NCBI GenBank assembly: GCA_026182355.1
Contig: JAPFBL010000003.1
Span: 2,753,001 to 2,817,000, forward strand
DNA from: Hermatobates lingyangjiaoensis
Taxonomy: Eukaryota > Arthropoda > Insecta > Hemiptera > Hermatobatidae
Length of the DNA stretch: 64,000 bases
Direction of reading: 5' to 3'
Part shown: positions 1-11,313 of the stretch, one piece after another
Position numbering within the stretch: position 1 is the stretch's first letter
Layout of the letters: every line of letters starts with the position of its first letter
Notes under the pieces: model-generated
What the model was told of the DNA's origin: nothing
The model's database searches: none
The model's input: the letters and a program-made list of their open reading frames with translations, nothing else
Program-made: the position numbers and the translations under genes

Positions 1-1665
1 GATTGACAAGATTTGAAAACAGTTAATTTTGTTGAGGATTGTACAAAATTCATGAAAATTGGTTGATGTAAGACCGGAATCTTCGGTTTTGTTATGCCTG
101 TTTTTTAATGTTTGTTTCATACCTTTATTATACTCTTCCGTACAAGATGAAAGGACAGAAAATAAGTTGGTAGGTCACTAGTGACACTATATTGTAATGA
201 CCCAGAGAGAGAAAGAGAGTGGGTGAGAAATGAGGGAATAACTACAGATATACACAGGGAAACAGAGTCAGAATGAAGTAGAGAGAAACAGGTATAAGAA
301 AAGAGAGAGTTACAGTAAAGCGAAGAAGTGATGCCTCGAACTCACTGTTCAATACTATTTTATAATCAAATTTGGCTACAGTTAAAAGAAAACAAGTAAC
401 GTATATTTCATTAATAATTGCTCTTCATGGAACAGTATAATATGCTTTTAATTTATGACTTCATGTCTATTGGTCATTACCAATTATATCCTAAAAGGGA
501 ATGACATAGGTGTATTAGAAATGATTATTTGCAGATGAAAATATATTATTCTATATATATTATTTTACTCTCAGACCGTATGTTACATATATGAGGAAAA
601 ATTTCTTACTGAACTAAAGGTGAAACTGGAAGAAGAAAACGAATTCCAACATTTCGATGAAAGAGAGTTGGGTTAAGATTATTATATTTTGAAGCTAACT
701 CACTCATTCTCTCCGTTTTTTTCATACTCTCTGTCGAAATATTATGATAAGAATGTAAGAAATGGACAACGAAATTCAGGGACAGAGGCATGAGTTAAAC
801 TGCCAGAGAAAATGAGAAAGAGTGATGTTACAGAGAAGAGTGAAGAATGAATGAGAAAGGAGAGAAGAATGCGAGAGGGGCAGGGGGGTTAGAAAGACAG
901 AGATGGATTGGGAATGAGATAGAAAAGAATGGGATGTTTATTTTGAAGGAATCTAAAGTTTAAGTCTAAACTGAATTGTGAAAATTAAAACAAGGTTATT
1001 AGCTTCTTATTGTTAAACAACCCTGAAGTAAAGATAAGAGTAATATGAACTCTTAAAACCCTACAATCACTTGTAAACCAGTTTAATTGGGGTAACCACT
1101 TTTTCGTTTGAAAATCTTGAGATCACAAGCTAGCCCAGTATCTCAAATTCTACATATCGTAAAGCATGTGGTACGAAGAAAAGTACCTTTAGTAGTCCAT
1201 ACAAAATTTTACTATAAGGAAATTAATTCCTCATCAACAAAGTAACTCCCTGATAACAATTTTTTTTAATAACATAAATCGCTTTGACTTTTTTAATAAT
1301 CCATATTTTAAGTTAATTTACAATATTTGATAAATATGAACAACATGAAATTAATCGAAGTTGATTTTCTGAATTTGAGTCATATGGGAATTTTTAGTGG
1401 TCTAAAATTCTTGAAATTTTATTAAAACATTCAACATTTAAGTAAATATTGAATAAAAATTTTAGTATTTTAAAGCTAGTGGGAAAACATTTCTTAATTA
1501 TATAATGCAAATTCATTATTATGAAATTTCATCGAAAGAACTATACTGTTCTCTGTTCTGTGAAGGGTTTTACGCAGCTACTCTTCGCCTCCTGATGATG
1601 CTAATGGTCGAAATATAGAACTGAGTTATACCTGTTTCTATCTCTGTATTACCTTCGTTATAATT

Positions 1666-1698
<33 letters not shown>

Positions 1699-1841
1699 GA
1701 TAAACGAAAAACGGTCCGGCAGGGACAAATACACTTAAAATAAATTGTGACAATAGAAAGAAACATAAGAAAGACTCACTTTATATTCTGTACTATCTTC
1801 TTTACTAAGGAATAATTAATTTATTATTTAATTTGTTGCAG
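1..1841. other. Upstream intron sequence, no gene seen
   Basis: AT-rich sequence with purine-rich GA tracts at about 200-320 and 820-930 and a (TA)n run at about 1671-1697. It precedes an internal acceptor, so it is probably intron. No exon ending with the required one-base phase is evident, and no start codon with a signal-peptide-like sequence is convincing. Confidence 0.6.
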
Positions 1842-2272
1842 ACTGTGAGCTGTGGTTGAAGGGCAGAGGTGGCAATGTGTCCTGGGAGGCAGTGGGGTCT
1901 CAGCGCTGCCGCCTTCACCTCCCAGTCGGAGGCGGTCTGCTCTTTGAGTTGACCCAACTCAATGTGCCCTGCTCACGAGGAGGCCTTGAAATTGGACCAG
2001 GAGGGCCTCGGCTATGTGGGAAACTACAGCAGCTGCCCCACCGAGCTCTTCACGTGCCCCAAGCGGCCTTCCTCGATGTTGCCGGTCCGTTTGCCGCATC
2101 CTGGCGCTCCGTTCATCCGTGCTTTAACACATCCCTTACTGCCAGTAACTCTTCTATCACTGTGCCTGCTCTCCCCTTTATTCACTGCACATACACCATC
2201 AAGCTGCCCTATGGTTACTCCGTTGCTCTTGATATCTACACCACCTCCAGTCTTCCAGGCCAAACATGCCAG
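1842..2272 (+). CDS. Exon: first CUB domain and start of second CUB domain
   Basis: This internal exon is GC-rich against AT-rich flanks. The acceptor is TTTGTTGCAG and the donor CAG|GTGGGT. Its first two bases complete a codon begun in an unseen upstream exon, and it ends on a whole codon. The translation gives CELWLKG, RCRLHLPVGG, LLFELTQLNVPC and LCGKL, the cysteine spacing and strand pattern of a CUB domain. It then runs through a linker with NTS and NSS glycosylation sequons into HCTYTIKLPYGYSVALDI, the start of a second CUB. An overlapping open frame at 1962-2291 is a shadow: it lacks the CUB pattern and does not splice in phase. The reading frame stays open to 2344 only because the intron happens to lack an early stop. 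Confidence 0.87.
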
Positions 2273-4105
2273 GTGGGTTCAAGATTTCTAGATTTCTATA
2301 TCCTTAATATATATATATATAATATTACTTCAAATCAAAGTTGACCAATTCTCAAGTTGAAAATGACAATCAGTGACACATGATTTCATTAACAGTATTA
2401 TAGAAGTTCTTGGTAGGAGTAGGGAATACTTAACTAGTTCCTCCTGCAGAAAGTTCTGGAGATCAGTTAAAGATACACTGGTAAAACGGACTTTATACCA
2501 AATCCTATTTTAATTACAAAGTAACCTTTACAACCAAAAGTTTAGTCTTGCAATGGTTAATTGCTTATTCCTCATTCAGAGTAATTTACATATGGCATTT
2601 CTCGAAAGTAAAATGTTAACCTATTCATTTTATTTGAATAAGAAAATTTTATTTTATATATTGAGAAAAAATGTAATTAGTAATCAGCCAGTTTTGCCTA
2701 CTCAAATCAATGTCAAAGCCGGCTTTTCAGTATAATATAAAACTTTTATAGCTGGAAGCTTGAAATTTTTAAAAATAAATGATATAAACTATTAGACTAA
2801 AACAAGCAATTTTATTTTAGTGGATTCACTAAAAAAATTTCGAGTTTCTACAAAATTCAGACCCGAAGAGTTTTTACTTATCAGAATACAATGAAAAAAA
2901 ATAATGTCTTAATAAATATGTAAAGAAGAAATTGCATATTGAAGAAGACTTTATAGAGCCGGTCTTTGTGGTTCCCTCAGATAACACACATACAGAATTG
3001 TCCCGGAGAATGGGGTGTCTCTGCGTGACATGCATACGAAGGGCTAGAAGTTATTTTTAATTTGTACAGGAATTATTTAAATGACCCATGACTAGTCAAA
3101 AAGTTCCTAATATTCACTTGTATCATATTTCCTGTTTGTATATTTATTATTTCGTATACTGAAATTTTTTAACGTAAGATAGAAAATTTTCAGATATTAT
3201 ATGAAAATTTATTTATTTTACTGTAAGTGGGAATATTTGAACCTAATGTTTTTATTTGAATTATTTAATCAATTATAATTAACAGCATACATTATAACTG
3301 AATATGAGGAAATATAACTTCACAACTGTTATATTATAACATCTTCCCAATTTCAATGAAAAAGAAAAAAAAATCAGGTAAAAGATGTTATAGAGAAGTT
3401 AATGTGTAATTCTGATAATAATGAAAAACGAAAGGTTCTAGAAAAATTGTTATGTAGAAGCCTGAACTTCATTCTAATTACCCCCAAAAAAATTCAAAAA
3501 AAGTTATAATTAGGAAATTAAAACTTAATTCCAAATTTAACAAGAATGAATGATTTTCTAGAAAATTTTGTATGGGAGAATTTTTTCTAAATTAAATACA
3601 TTTTAATTTGAGATGAAATCGTAAATTTAATAAACGAAAAAGATATTCAAATAAAAGATTTATACATGATGGTATTAAAAACTAATATGAGATACAAAAA
3701 TGGATAAGACATTTCTCAACAAAGAAAACTTGAAATTACGACACTATTTGGGAGTTATCGTAAAGTAAAGTGCTTATTTAAAACTTTGCAAAACAGGAAA
3801 TGAAAAGACCATAAAATGATTTTCTGAAATGTTGGGAGACCTATCACAACAATTTAGTTAGGAAGAGAATGGAGGACAGTAAACTGTTAATACAATATAT
3901 AAAACACAGAACATTCATGATATCATTTGTAAATGTTACAAGTAAGTATTCAGTTCATATTCTCAAAAGTTTCTATTTTGAGGTACAATTTCATTACGAT
4001 CCTTTACTGTTGTGATGTCCATACACTAGATATTGGAAACAATCATGAATAAACAATGATTAAATTTTATTGAAGAAATACATTTCCCACTGTTTTAAAA
4101 ATCTG
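2273..4105. other. Intron 1, left part: no feature seen
   Basis: Very AT-rich sequence with no coding pattern on either strand. Open frames here are short and low-complexity. A (TA)n run lies at about 2309-2322. Confidence 0.5.
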
Positions 4106-4840
4106 AAATTTTTTACTTTACTATAAGTAAGGTATAGTGATCGTGAAAAAATTCGATCTCGAGAATTACTGAATTCATGTTTGGGGGTCCCAGAAGTCGT
4201 TTTATGAAGGTTTTTCGATGATGTCTATGTGTGTATGGGTGAGTGTATATCCAAAACTGAGGCCATGCTATACATTGAGGTCTGAATCTTTGATAGATCA
4301 AATTGATATTTTACTCAAGAATCGGCTTCATAGTGCAGATGAGCCCTATTGTTTGGAAGGAATTATGCATGACGGCAAACTTACTTTTTTGCCAAAATCC
4401 TGTTATATGCTACATTTTTTCCTGCTAAACTACTAATTCTAGAGTTTGAATTTTTTTTATTATATTTCAAGCTAGAATAGTAATAAGTGAAAAGTGTATT
4501 CAGTTTTTTAAAACAACAGGAAATATTTTTTTTCAATAAAATGTAAAAATTTGGACTTATAATTCAATCTGAATGCTTGTAAAAACGATACGAGCCATAC
4601 CGTTTTAAAGATCAAAATGAAACTATGCCTAAAAATAGAACATTCTGAGTAGAATGAGTGGAAATAATTTTTTTGAACATTAAATTCACTAAAGGGGTGT
4701 TACTGTACATTTTCTGTTATCAGAAAATATTTTTTTTTGATGGTATCCGTTCATCCAAAAACTATTACATTGTTCCAACAAATTAAACAAAAAAATAACC
4801 ATTTATAACAAAAAATTTATGATATTTGTGAAACTAATAA
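4106..4840 (+). repeat. Dispersed repeat family, A-type segment
   Basis: This begins with ACTTTACTATAAGTAAGG and continues with AGTGATCGTGAAAAAATTCG, the same opening as the copies at 37897, 38731 and 62927. It continues with the shared landmarks 'gatgatgtctgtgtgtg', 'gatcaagttgatattttac', 'attatgcatgatgg' and 'gccaaaa'. It appears to lose the family match near 4840, where a GC-richer stretch begins. The short open frames over it are by-products. Confidence 0.75.
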
Positions 4841-5165
4841 CTTTGTGGGAGGTGGGCTCCCACTAGTTAGCGGTTTTGGACCCTGTGTGCTTCCGGAGGA
4901 TGCTGTCTGGACTTCATTCTCCTTAGTATCATACAGGAGATAATCCCTGAAGTTGTTGGGGGTATTTTGTCCGCTCCGGCAGAGCACCACATACCGGAGT
5001 AACGCTATTTACTCAAGTGAGTTGCCTGGTACCCTTGCGGCTCCGTTCGTAATACAGTAACCCTTGTATCATCCATCCTTCGGTACGGATCGTGTAACGC
5101 CTTGGATTGGGGCTGTGGTAAGAGGAGAGGATTTGGGAATTTGGAAGGATGTAAAACGAAGATGA
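4841..5165. repeat. GC-richer island of unknown origin
   Basis: This stretch is clearly richer in G+C and CpG than its flanks, starts abruptly at the end of the dispersed repeat, and has no long open frame on either strand. It is probably a fragment of another mobile element (for example a LINE 5' region) but I could not identify it. Confidence 0.3.
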
Positions 5166-6554
5166 TATTAATTAGATTTTGCATAAGTAATGGCTAAGAA
5201 AGAAAATTGTAAATATATATTCTAAATAATTTCAAATCCTTTTTAAAGATATAGTGTTTTCTTACAAATGTATAGTCAGTTGGAATGAGATTTTATAATA
5301 GAACTTGTTTGTCTAGCCAACCGTTATCTTCTCTTTTTTATACATTACTCAACTGAATCTTTACAAAACTTAAAGTGTTGTGCAAAGAAATGCTCTAAGG
5401 CGTAGAAGAGTTGTCTGGCTCCAATCTCTTTTACAGATCAACTGCATCATTCCCTGTGCTCCCTTGTGTCCAGATAACCATTTGACAGAAAGTTCTCTCT
5501 TTGACTGGCTGTACTATTAATTTTTAACTCATTGGCATACCACGCAAGGGAATCTTTCCTAGAATCTGTGACATTGTAAAATATACAATGAGAATCATAG
5601 TATCTGGTAACATTTAGACCAGACTATTAGTGTTCTGTATCGTTAATGTTTGAAAATTTTGTCTCCCATAAAAGAATTTTCATTGTAAATCAATTTCAAT
5701 AATCATAAAATTCCCTGATCTTGATAATATGTATCCAAAAGGAATACAGAAATTACTTTTTCATGGTGAAGACAGTGAAGGGGATTGATGCTATTGTTTT
5801 CTTTTGTTTCTTGTTTGTTTAATGTATGGCTAGCACAGGGAAATTTCTTATTTGTCTTTTGATAGAACACAACCAAAGCATGTAATTTGATTTCTTTTAT
5901 CAAAGCAATAATTTTGGTGAGTCAAATTATCTATTTTTTCTGGAGACCACCCATTATTTTACTAAAAAAATCCTTTCAGCAGAACAGCCTGTTAGTGACT
6001 TTACGCAGATCTTCTACAACTAATCCCCACAATGATGGCGGCAGGACCCTCATTAAGAATAGCCTAATATATCTGTACATTGGTCCTAATTTAATGGACT
6101 CGAGTGATGATATCATCTCATTTCATAAATGAGTGGTTTGTCTGGATCGAGCAGTGTCAACTCCAATTGTTTGAAGTCTGGATTGACATTTTAATGAACA
6201 TTAATGAAAATATTAATGAACGAAATAAGTATTTAAAATACTTTAAATGTATGTGAATAATTACGAGGTGAGAAGATATATACCCAACACGCAATTTTAA
6301 CCAACACAACATTATTTTTATATTTAACTTGTTAATGGAGCTCAGCGCCGCTCTCATTCTGGTCACAGGTGTGCTAAAAGCAGACCTGTTGCAGAACACT
6401 GACAGATTATCAATTAATGACCGACATTCCATTAGCACCTCTGATTGATGACTATTTTGTTTTTTAGCTTGGGAGTGGGGTTAGCCACCTCTGTTTTATA
6501 CATTAAAGGGTACGTAATGCAAATGGACGAGTAATGACTGCATATTGTTTTCAG
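5166..6554. other. Intron 1, right part: no feature seen
   Basis: AT-rich intron with only short chance open frames on both strands, ending in the acceptor of the second exon at 6553-6554. Confidence 0.45.
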
Positions 6555-6709
6555 GGCATCATGATAGATGTATCGGAGAGCGGGCTGAGTTGGAAGCACT
6601 GCGCAAGTCCCTCCTCTGATCACACTCATCTGCAGCTGACGTCCAACAGCAACAGGCTGGTTATTCGGCTTGCGGGCAACACTAGCCTTCCTACACCACT
6701 CACCTTCAC
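6555..6709 (+). CDS. Exon: remainder of second CUB domain
   Basis: The acceptor is TTGTTTTCAG and the donor CAC|GTAAAT. It enters in phase 0, matching the preceding exon, and leaves two bases over. The peptide begins GIMIDVSESGLSWKHC and continues with LQLTSNSNRLVIRLAGN and PLTFT. The pattern of WxxC, then strands rich in S and N, then a hydrophobic strand ending in FTY (the Y comes from the next exon) is the C-terminal half of a CUB domain. It contains an NTS glycosylation sequon. A minus-strand open frame over the same bases (6432-6719) is a shadow. Confidence 0.87.
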
Positions 6710-7199
6710 GTAAATTCAAAACTCTCTTCTTCTATCAATTTTTAATTTTTACGTATATTTGCTCATATTTTCTATCATATGAGTTTGAAATTCAACCATA
6801 TTGCATTTCAAGCCTATAAATTCAAAACAGGAGCAATACAGTAAAACTGGTTTATCAAACATGCCACAGGACCGAAACTTACCTAAAAGATGGTAAGTTT
6901 CACTGCGTACATTACCTTCTGTCCATCTTCTTTGTCATTTTAACAATGCAGCCTTTAACTACATGAATTTACCCACATATTTCCCAGAATTACACTTTTA
7001 CAGAGAATTATAAAGTCTATTGGCATCTTTTCAGGCAATACCTGTGCTGCAAGAGCAGAAATAGTTTAGTTTCTAAATTCTACAATTCTTTAGTGTAATT
7101 ATTATGCCTTTCAGTTGGTAATTTAATTGTCTATTTATTCAAGCTTGCTTCACATATGCTATACAGTTAAAGATGGCTCTATACAATATATATGAGAGT

Positions 7200-8600
7200 C
7201 CATGTTATCCACCTTATTCAGAGGTTCTGATTTGTAGCCTACTGCTTCTTAAATGGGAAATCCACAATTATAGGGTTGTGATTCTCTAATGGCATATCAT
7301 TAATCACTATCTATTTGACGTCCCTGTGACATATTACACGGCTAGGGGCCGTAACATATATCAACGAGGTGACTGGGGATTCTTCAAATGTGCGTTTTGA
7401 TCCAGGGACATTAATGCCAAATATCCCATGCTTAATAAGGAGGCTCAACACATCTTCTCCAGCCATTGTTGATCTTTAGATTCTCACGGTATGATGGGGA
7501 TTAAAATCTGCCAATATTACAATTTCTTTGTTCTTCAATGTGGCCTTAATAAGGAGGCTCAACACTTCTTCTCCGGCGATTGTTGATCTTTAGATTCTCA
7601 CGGTATGATGGGGATTAAAATCTGCCAATATTACAATTTCTTTGTTGTTCAATGTGGCCTTAATAAGGAGGCTCAACACTTCTTCTCCGGCCATTGTTGA
7701 TCTTTAGATTCTCACGGTATGATGGGGATTAAAATCTGCCAATATTACAATTTCTTTGTTGTTCAATGTGGCCTTAATAAGGAGGCTCAACACTTCTTCT
7801 CCGGCCATTGTTGATCTTTAGATTCTCACGGTATGATGGGGATTAAAATCTGCCAATATTACAATTTCTTTGTTGTTCAATGTGGCCTTAATAAGGAGGC
7901 TCAACACTTCTTCTCCGGCCATTGTTGATCTTTAGATTCTCACGGTATGATGGGGATTAAAATCTGCCAATATTACAATTTCTTTGTTGTTCAATGTGGC
8001 TTTAATAAGGAGGCTCAACTCTTCTTCTCCAGCCATTGTTGATCTTTAGATTCTCACGGTATGATGGGGATTAAAATCTGCCAATATTACAATTTCTTTG
8101 TTGTTCAATGTGGCCTTAATAAGGAGGCTTAACACTTCTTCTCCGGCCATTGTTGATCTTTAGATTCTCACGGTATGATGGGGATTAAAATCTGCCAATA
8201 TTACAATTTCTTTGTTGTTCAATGTGGCCTTAATAAGGAGGCTCAACACTTCTTCTCCCGCCATTGTTGATCTTTAGATTCTCACGGTTTGATGGAGATT
8301 AAAATCTGTCAATATTACAATCTCTTTGTTGTTCAATGTAGCCAAAGAGCTATCTACCACTAGGGGGACTCTGCTCATAGGGGCTGCATATTCTTTATAC
8401 AACGAAGCAAGGGCAAGAGCCATAATTGGCCCAGTGTTCGTACAAGCAACTTCTTATAAATCAGATTTAACACGCAAACGATATATTTCTGTTTAAATCC
8501 TCTATCGCAGAAATTGGCCTCCCGTTTTTTGAAAGTTTAACGTTCCTGTAACCGTTGTGTTACTTTAAAACCACAGCTCCTGAATAGCCTCCAGAAATGC
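7200..8600 (-). pseudogene. Non-LTR retrotransposon endonuclease remnant, minus strand
   Basis: Read on the minus strand, the sequence gives ILADFNPHH, matching the GDFNxHH metal-binding motif of the APE-type endonuclease of non-LTR retrotransposons (Jockey/R1-like groups). Further along the same strand (about 7430 down to 7210) it reads RTFEESPVTSLIYV and NHNPIIV. These fit the family's 'TFxx..ATSxIDL' strand and the 'SDHxPI' catalytic segment, with SD replaced. Stop codons and the internal tandem array show it is dead. The bases at 8345-8600 may be the upstream part of the same open frame, more decayed. Confidence 0.65.
7431..8343. repeat. 114-bp tandem array, eight copies, inside a LINE endonuclease segment
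   Basis: The unit beginning CTTAATAAGGAGGCTCAACA recurs at 7431, 7545, 7659, 7773, 7887, 8001, 8115 and 8229, a constant period of 114 bases. Copies 2 to 7 are nearly identical; the two end copies carry more changes. On the minus strand each unit encodes the same 38-residue segment containing ILADFNPHH and one in-frame stop. It is a local satellite-like amplification, not CRISPR: there are no spacers. Confidence 0.92.
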
Positions 8601-9414
8601 TCCCATTTTCCTGTATAAAATACTCAATTATTCAGTGGTATGCTCGGACTTGTTAACTTTATTCTGAACTAATATGAAATCCTCCACATTTAGTCTTTGG
8701 TCAGGGACACTTTTATCTATCTTTGTGAGATAGTAAGGACATACTTTGAATTCCCTAAAGTCGTGTTTACTGCGCAGTACGTAGTGGCAATATATCGTTT
8801 ACATCTTACATTACATATAACACCATTGCATGTAACACCATCGGTCATATCACAACAGTGTTAGAGAGAAAATATAGTTGTGTGGTTGTGAACACAAGCT
8901 CTAATAATTACCTCTTACAGCAGAATATTCCGCTGAGGTTTTAGAACATGTAATGAGCAAGTTTTTAACATTTGCTTTATTTGTCCTTGAGGAAGCATAA
9001 GGATCGATTTAACTGAGTTTATGCCAAACGTTTTCACTTTTACCATCTTTCAACAATTTACAGAGCATGTTTCAGAAGTTCAAATCCCATACTTATCAGG
9101 CATTCCTCTTCTTATTACAACAAGGTGATCTGCATATCTAATCATGCCGTACAGTGATCATTAAGATATCTAGTAGTTCATTCATAACCATCGACTACAT
9201 TAAGGATAATACCTGTGTGCCTGAGTTATACGAGTAACCTCATATACGAGTAGTATTATACGAGTAATACGAGTAATATACGAGCAACTATTCTTTGCAT
9301 TAGCATTGCATATTGATCGCTGGATCAATACATCTATGTATATTGCTGAATCTATAGATAATAAGTTCTATAAACGAGTAAATCTTTTTATAAAAATAAA
9401 ACTAATAGGAATAA

Positions 9415-10080
9415 ATTTTTTTACTTTTTTATAAGTAAAGTGTAATGAGGTTGAAAAAATTCTGTCTCGAGATTTTGATGGCATTTCATGTTTTGTATCT
9501 CCAAAATCATGTTATGAATTTTTTTCGGTGATGTCTGTATGTGTATGTGTGAGTGGGTGGATGTGTAGACGCTACATTCCACACTCTTTGATGGATCAGA
9601 TTAATATTTTACAAAAAAAAAGTTCCTTATAGTTAGATGAACTCTATTGTTTGGAATCAATTATTCATAATGTGGAAGTTATTTCCTTTACCAAAAATGT
9701 TTTTTTTTGTTTCATAATCTCCTAACTCTAGAGTCTTCAAATTTTGGCATTATCATGGAAGCTACAAAGGCAACAATTGAGAAAATCCACAGATTTGTTA
9801 AACAAACGGAGATATTTTTTTTTCAATAAATGTAAAATTTTTACTTATGATTCTTTAAGCTAATGAGGATGATACAACCATACAGTTAGACAAATCAAAA
9901 TGAAATTTACTTCAAAATGTGAGCATTATGTGAGCATTAAGGTGAAGTATTTTTTTTCAAAATTACATTAACCAATGAGGTGTTAGAGTATATTTTTTGT
10001 TTTTGAAAATTTTTTTTAATGCTAATCGGCTCATTAAACACAATGAAATTGTGTTTTTAAAAAAAAATTGAATATAATTT
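9415..10080 (+). repeat. Dispersed repeat family, A-type segment, diverged
   Basis: A diverged copy of the family seen at 37897 and 38731. It shares 'ataagtaaagtgtaatgag', 'gaaaaaattctgtctcgag', 'gatgtctgtatgtgtatg', 'ttgatggatcagattaatat' and 'gctaatcggctcattaa' in the same order. Its right end meets the fold-back element at 10117. Confidence 0.7.
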
Positions 10081-10116
10081 TTTTTCATGCACTTTGTTAT
10101 TACCACAGAGGTTAGT

Positions 10117-10290
10117 ATTATTAATATTGGAACTATAATATACCGTCTTACCTCGTACACTGCTCTTGGACCGGTTTCGGGTGTCACCCATCTTCAACAA
10201 GAAAGATGGAGTGACACCCGAAACCGGTCCGAGAGCTTCAGCAGCAGTGTACGAGGTAAGACGGTATATTATAGTTCCAATATTAATAAT
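10117..10290. repeat. Fold-back element 1, arms of about 80 bp
   Basis: The left arm, from ATTATTAATATTGGAACTAT, is answered by its reverse complement ending at 10290; the outer 48 bases pair almost perfectly (10117-10164 with 10243-10290), and the inner arm has small differences. The centre lies near 10198. The left arm, read on the minus strand, carries the hammerhead-like core described in the findings. Short open frames on both strands are a consequence of the symmetry. Confidence 0.92.
10163..10203 (-). ncRNA. Hammerhead-ribozyme-like motif in fold-back 1
   Basis: On the minus strand the order is UUCUUG, UUGAAGA, U, GGGU-GAC-ACCC, GAA, AC-CG-GU, C, CAAGAG. The outer segments pair over six positions (stem I), the GGGU/ACCC hairpin stands in for stem II, and GAA-A plus a two-base-pair stem III precede a GUC site. 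This follows a type I hammerhead layout except for U in place of the first core C and one extra U before stem II. Catalysis is not implied. Confidence 0.4.
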
Positions 10291-11080
10291 TTTTTTTGAC
10301 ATCATTATTGGAAGTCAAGGTCAATCGAAGCATTAAAAAATAAACCCATTCACGATTATGTTGGTTATATTATGTAAATTTTGTATCTAACAAAACCTCA
10401 ATCAAGTTAAATATCTTCTAGAACGAAGCGTTCATCTTTTAAATATTTCGTTAAATATAATTTATATATCAAATAAAAGAATAAGATTGGTATAAAATAT
10501 TCATTGCCAAAATTGTTTCGTATGTATCTTGATTTATTTTGCAGTTAACTTTTTATGCCGCCATCGCCTCTAGCACAATGACATATTTATATTTCTATGA
10601 GAAAGGTGTTCGCAGATAAATTTCATTTAAGAAAGCATAGAATATCTATTTACCTTTCACTTCGTCAACATATTGTAATGTGAATTAATCGTAAAGGAAA
10701 GATTCTTCTTACTTGAGTGTATGACTTTTACAGAATGTTGAATTTCGTCTTCCTTATTTCATCATCGTGTGAATTAGATCGTTTGACGTTGCTAGCATCA
10801 AACTTAATGATTATAATTATTTATTTAATGACTTTGAGAATTCTATGTAGTTGCAAGATTTTTTCTCCACATTGACTTGTCGATATAAAGTATTACTTTA
10901 GTGATGTCATCCATAATATTTCGTACCACACTTACACTATTCTTTCCAATTTATTAAATTTTAGCATATTTCCTTTCGTATTTTTCTATTAATCCCAGTC
11001 TTATTTCAATTCATATATAGAAAAATGACAAGTTTTTTAAATCATTAGTTGTGCAATCCGTAATTGTGTGGTATTTACTC

Positions 11081-11313
11081 ATTCTGAAATAAAATGGATA
11101 AACCAACAAAAGTCTCCACACAAATGAAGTTTTATTCAACGTGTTTCGAACACTTTGTGTTCATCATCAGGAAGACACTATAATACACTATAAATTAGAT
11201 ATAATTTGTATTATAGTGTCTTCCTGATGATGAACACAAAGTGTTCGAAACGCGTTGAATAAAACTTCATTTGTGTGGAGACTTTTGTTGGTTTATCCAT
11301 TTTACCTCAGAAT
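11081..11313. repeat. Fold-back element 2, arms of about 105 bp
   Basis: The arms 11081-11185 and 11209-11313 are near-perfect reverse complements around a 23-base spacer (11186-11208). Outer ends read ATTCTGAAATAAAATGG and its complement CCATTTTACCTCAGAAT. Each arm contains the core CTGATGA...GAAAC. Its sequence is otherwise unrelated to fold-back 1, so it represents a different subfamily. Confidence 0.93.
11221..11259 (+). ncRNA. Hammerhead-ribozyme-like motif in fold-back 2
   Basis: The order is TTC, CTGATGA, T, GAACAC-AAA-GTGTTC, GAA, AC-GC-GT, T, GAA. CTGATGA and GAAA match the hammerhead core exactly. Stem II is a perfect six-pair hairpin, stem III has two pairs, the site would be GUU, and stem I is UUC/GAA. 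One extra T separates the core from stem II, as in the other copies. The opposite arm carries the same motif on the minus strand. Confidence 0.4.

Noticed and set aside
1962..2291. Open plus-strand frame overlapping the first exon
   Set aside because: The other frame carries the CUB cysteines, splices in phase with the next exon and covers the whole exon; this one does neither.
7431..8343. 114-bp array as a repeat-protein gene
   Set aside because: Every unit has an in-frame stop on the minus strand and the flanks read as a LINE endonuclease.
10057..10305. Overlapping open frames on both strands at fold-back 1
   Set aside because: They arise from palindromic symmetry; the two predicted peptides mirror each other and match no domain.
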